Assembly: GCA_947458895.1 (NCBI GenBank)
Contig: CANHBY010000148.1
Span: 1-5,110, forward strand
Direction of reading: 5' to 3'
From: Burkholderiales bacterium
Lineage (GTDB): Bacteria > Pseudomonadota > Gammaproteobacteria > Burkholderiales > Burkholderiaceae_C
DNA: 5,110 nt
Part shown: in pieces, positions 5,053-5,110 of the stretch
Layout: each line of letters opens with the position of its first letter
Numbering within the stretch: position 1 is the first letter of the stretch
Notes under the pieces: generated by a model
The model's database searches: none
Told to the model about the DNA's origin: nothing
Seen by the model: the letters and a program-made list of their open reading frames with translations, nothing else
Program-made: the position numbers and the translations under genes

Positions 5053-5072
5053 GTCATAGCTTGGGCTATGAC
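5053..5072. repeat. Perfect 8-bp hairpin in the 3' flank
   Basis: GTCATAGC (5053-5060) and GCTATGAC (5065-5072) flank a TTGG loop. Neither side has a T-tract, so a classical Rho-independent terminator is not supported. It could be a regulatory palindrome or an mRNA 3'-end stabiliser. The flank from 4896 to 5110 shows no convincing gene. Confidence 0.5.
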
Positions 5073-5110
5073 GACGAGAAGCAACGACGCCATCGGGTTT
5101 GAGGGCAAGC

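Overview
The window looks like a GC-rich proteobacterial chromosome segment. A beta-proteobacterium of the Burkholderiales/Comamonadaceae type is the most likely host. This rests on general composition and codon use and on a Sec-exported, glycine-rich outer-membrane barrel ending in an aromatic residue; no marker gene fixes the taxonomy. There is no tRNA, rRNA, CRISPR array, IS element or phage gene.

Positions 1-2806 hold two tandem minus-strand paralogues of a divergent subtilisin-like (S8) serine peptidase. The first in transcription order (2806-1127, 559 aa) is complete. It has a conserved 34-residue head, a Pro/Ser/Ala-rich linker, a compact subtilase domain and a C-terminal region of two related modules carrying four degenerate EF-hand-like loops. 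The second (1044 to beyond position 1) is cut by the window edge after 348 residues, just past its catalytic-serine motif. The genes are 82 bp apart and probably co-transcribed. Neither has a Sec signal peptide. In both, the candidate catalytic Asp and His are only 17 residues apart.

Positions 2807-3275 are a 469-bp divergent intergenic region, unusually rich in direct and inverted repeats. A TATAAT hexamer on the minus strand lies between two GGGAAACCC elements. A 9-bp inverted repeat falls in the presumed leader of the peptidase mRNA. Part of the region may be remains of a minus-strand gene.

Positions 3276-4895 on the plus strand encode a 539-aa predicted outer-membrane beta-barrel with an unusually long region before its signal peptide, a duplicated DTKR motif just after the predicted cleavage site, and three copies of a Gly-rich strand module. 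Its function is not recognised. Positions 4896-5110 hold only short repeats and a perfect 8-bp hairpin.

Nothing in the sequence proves a functional link between the peptidases and the barrel. The divergent arrangement around a structured control region makes a surface or secretion-related protease locus a testable idea. The most distinctive element is the peptidase family itself: compact, leaderless, tandemly duplicated and fused to EF-hand-like modules.
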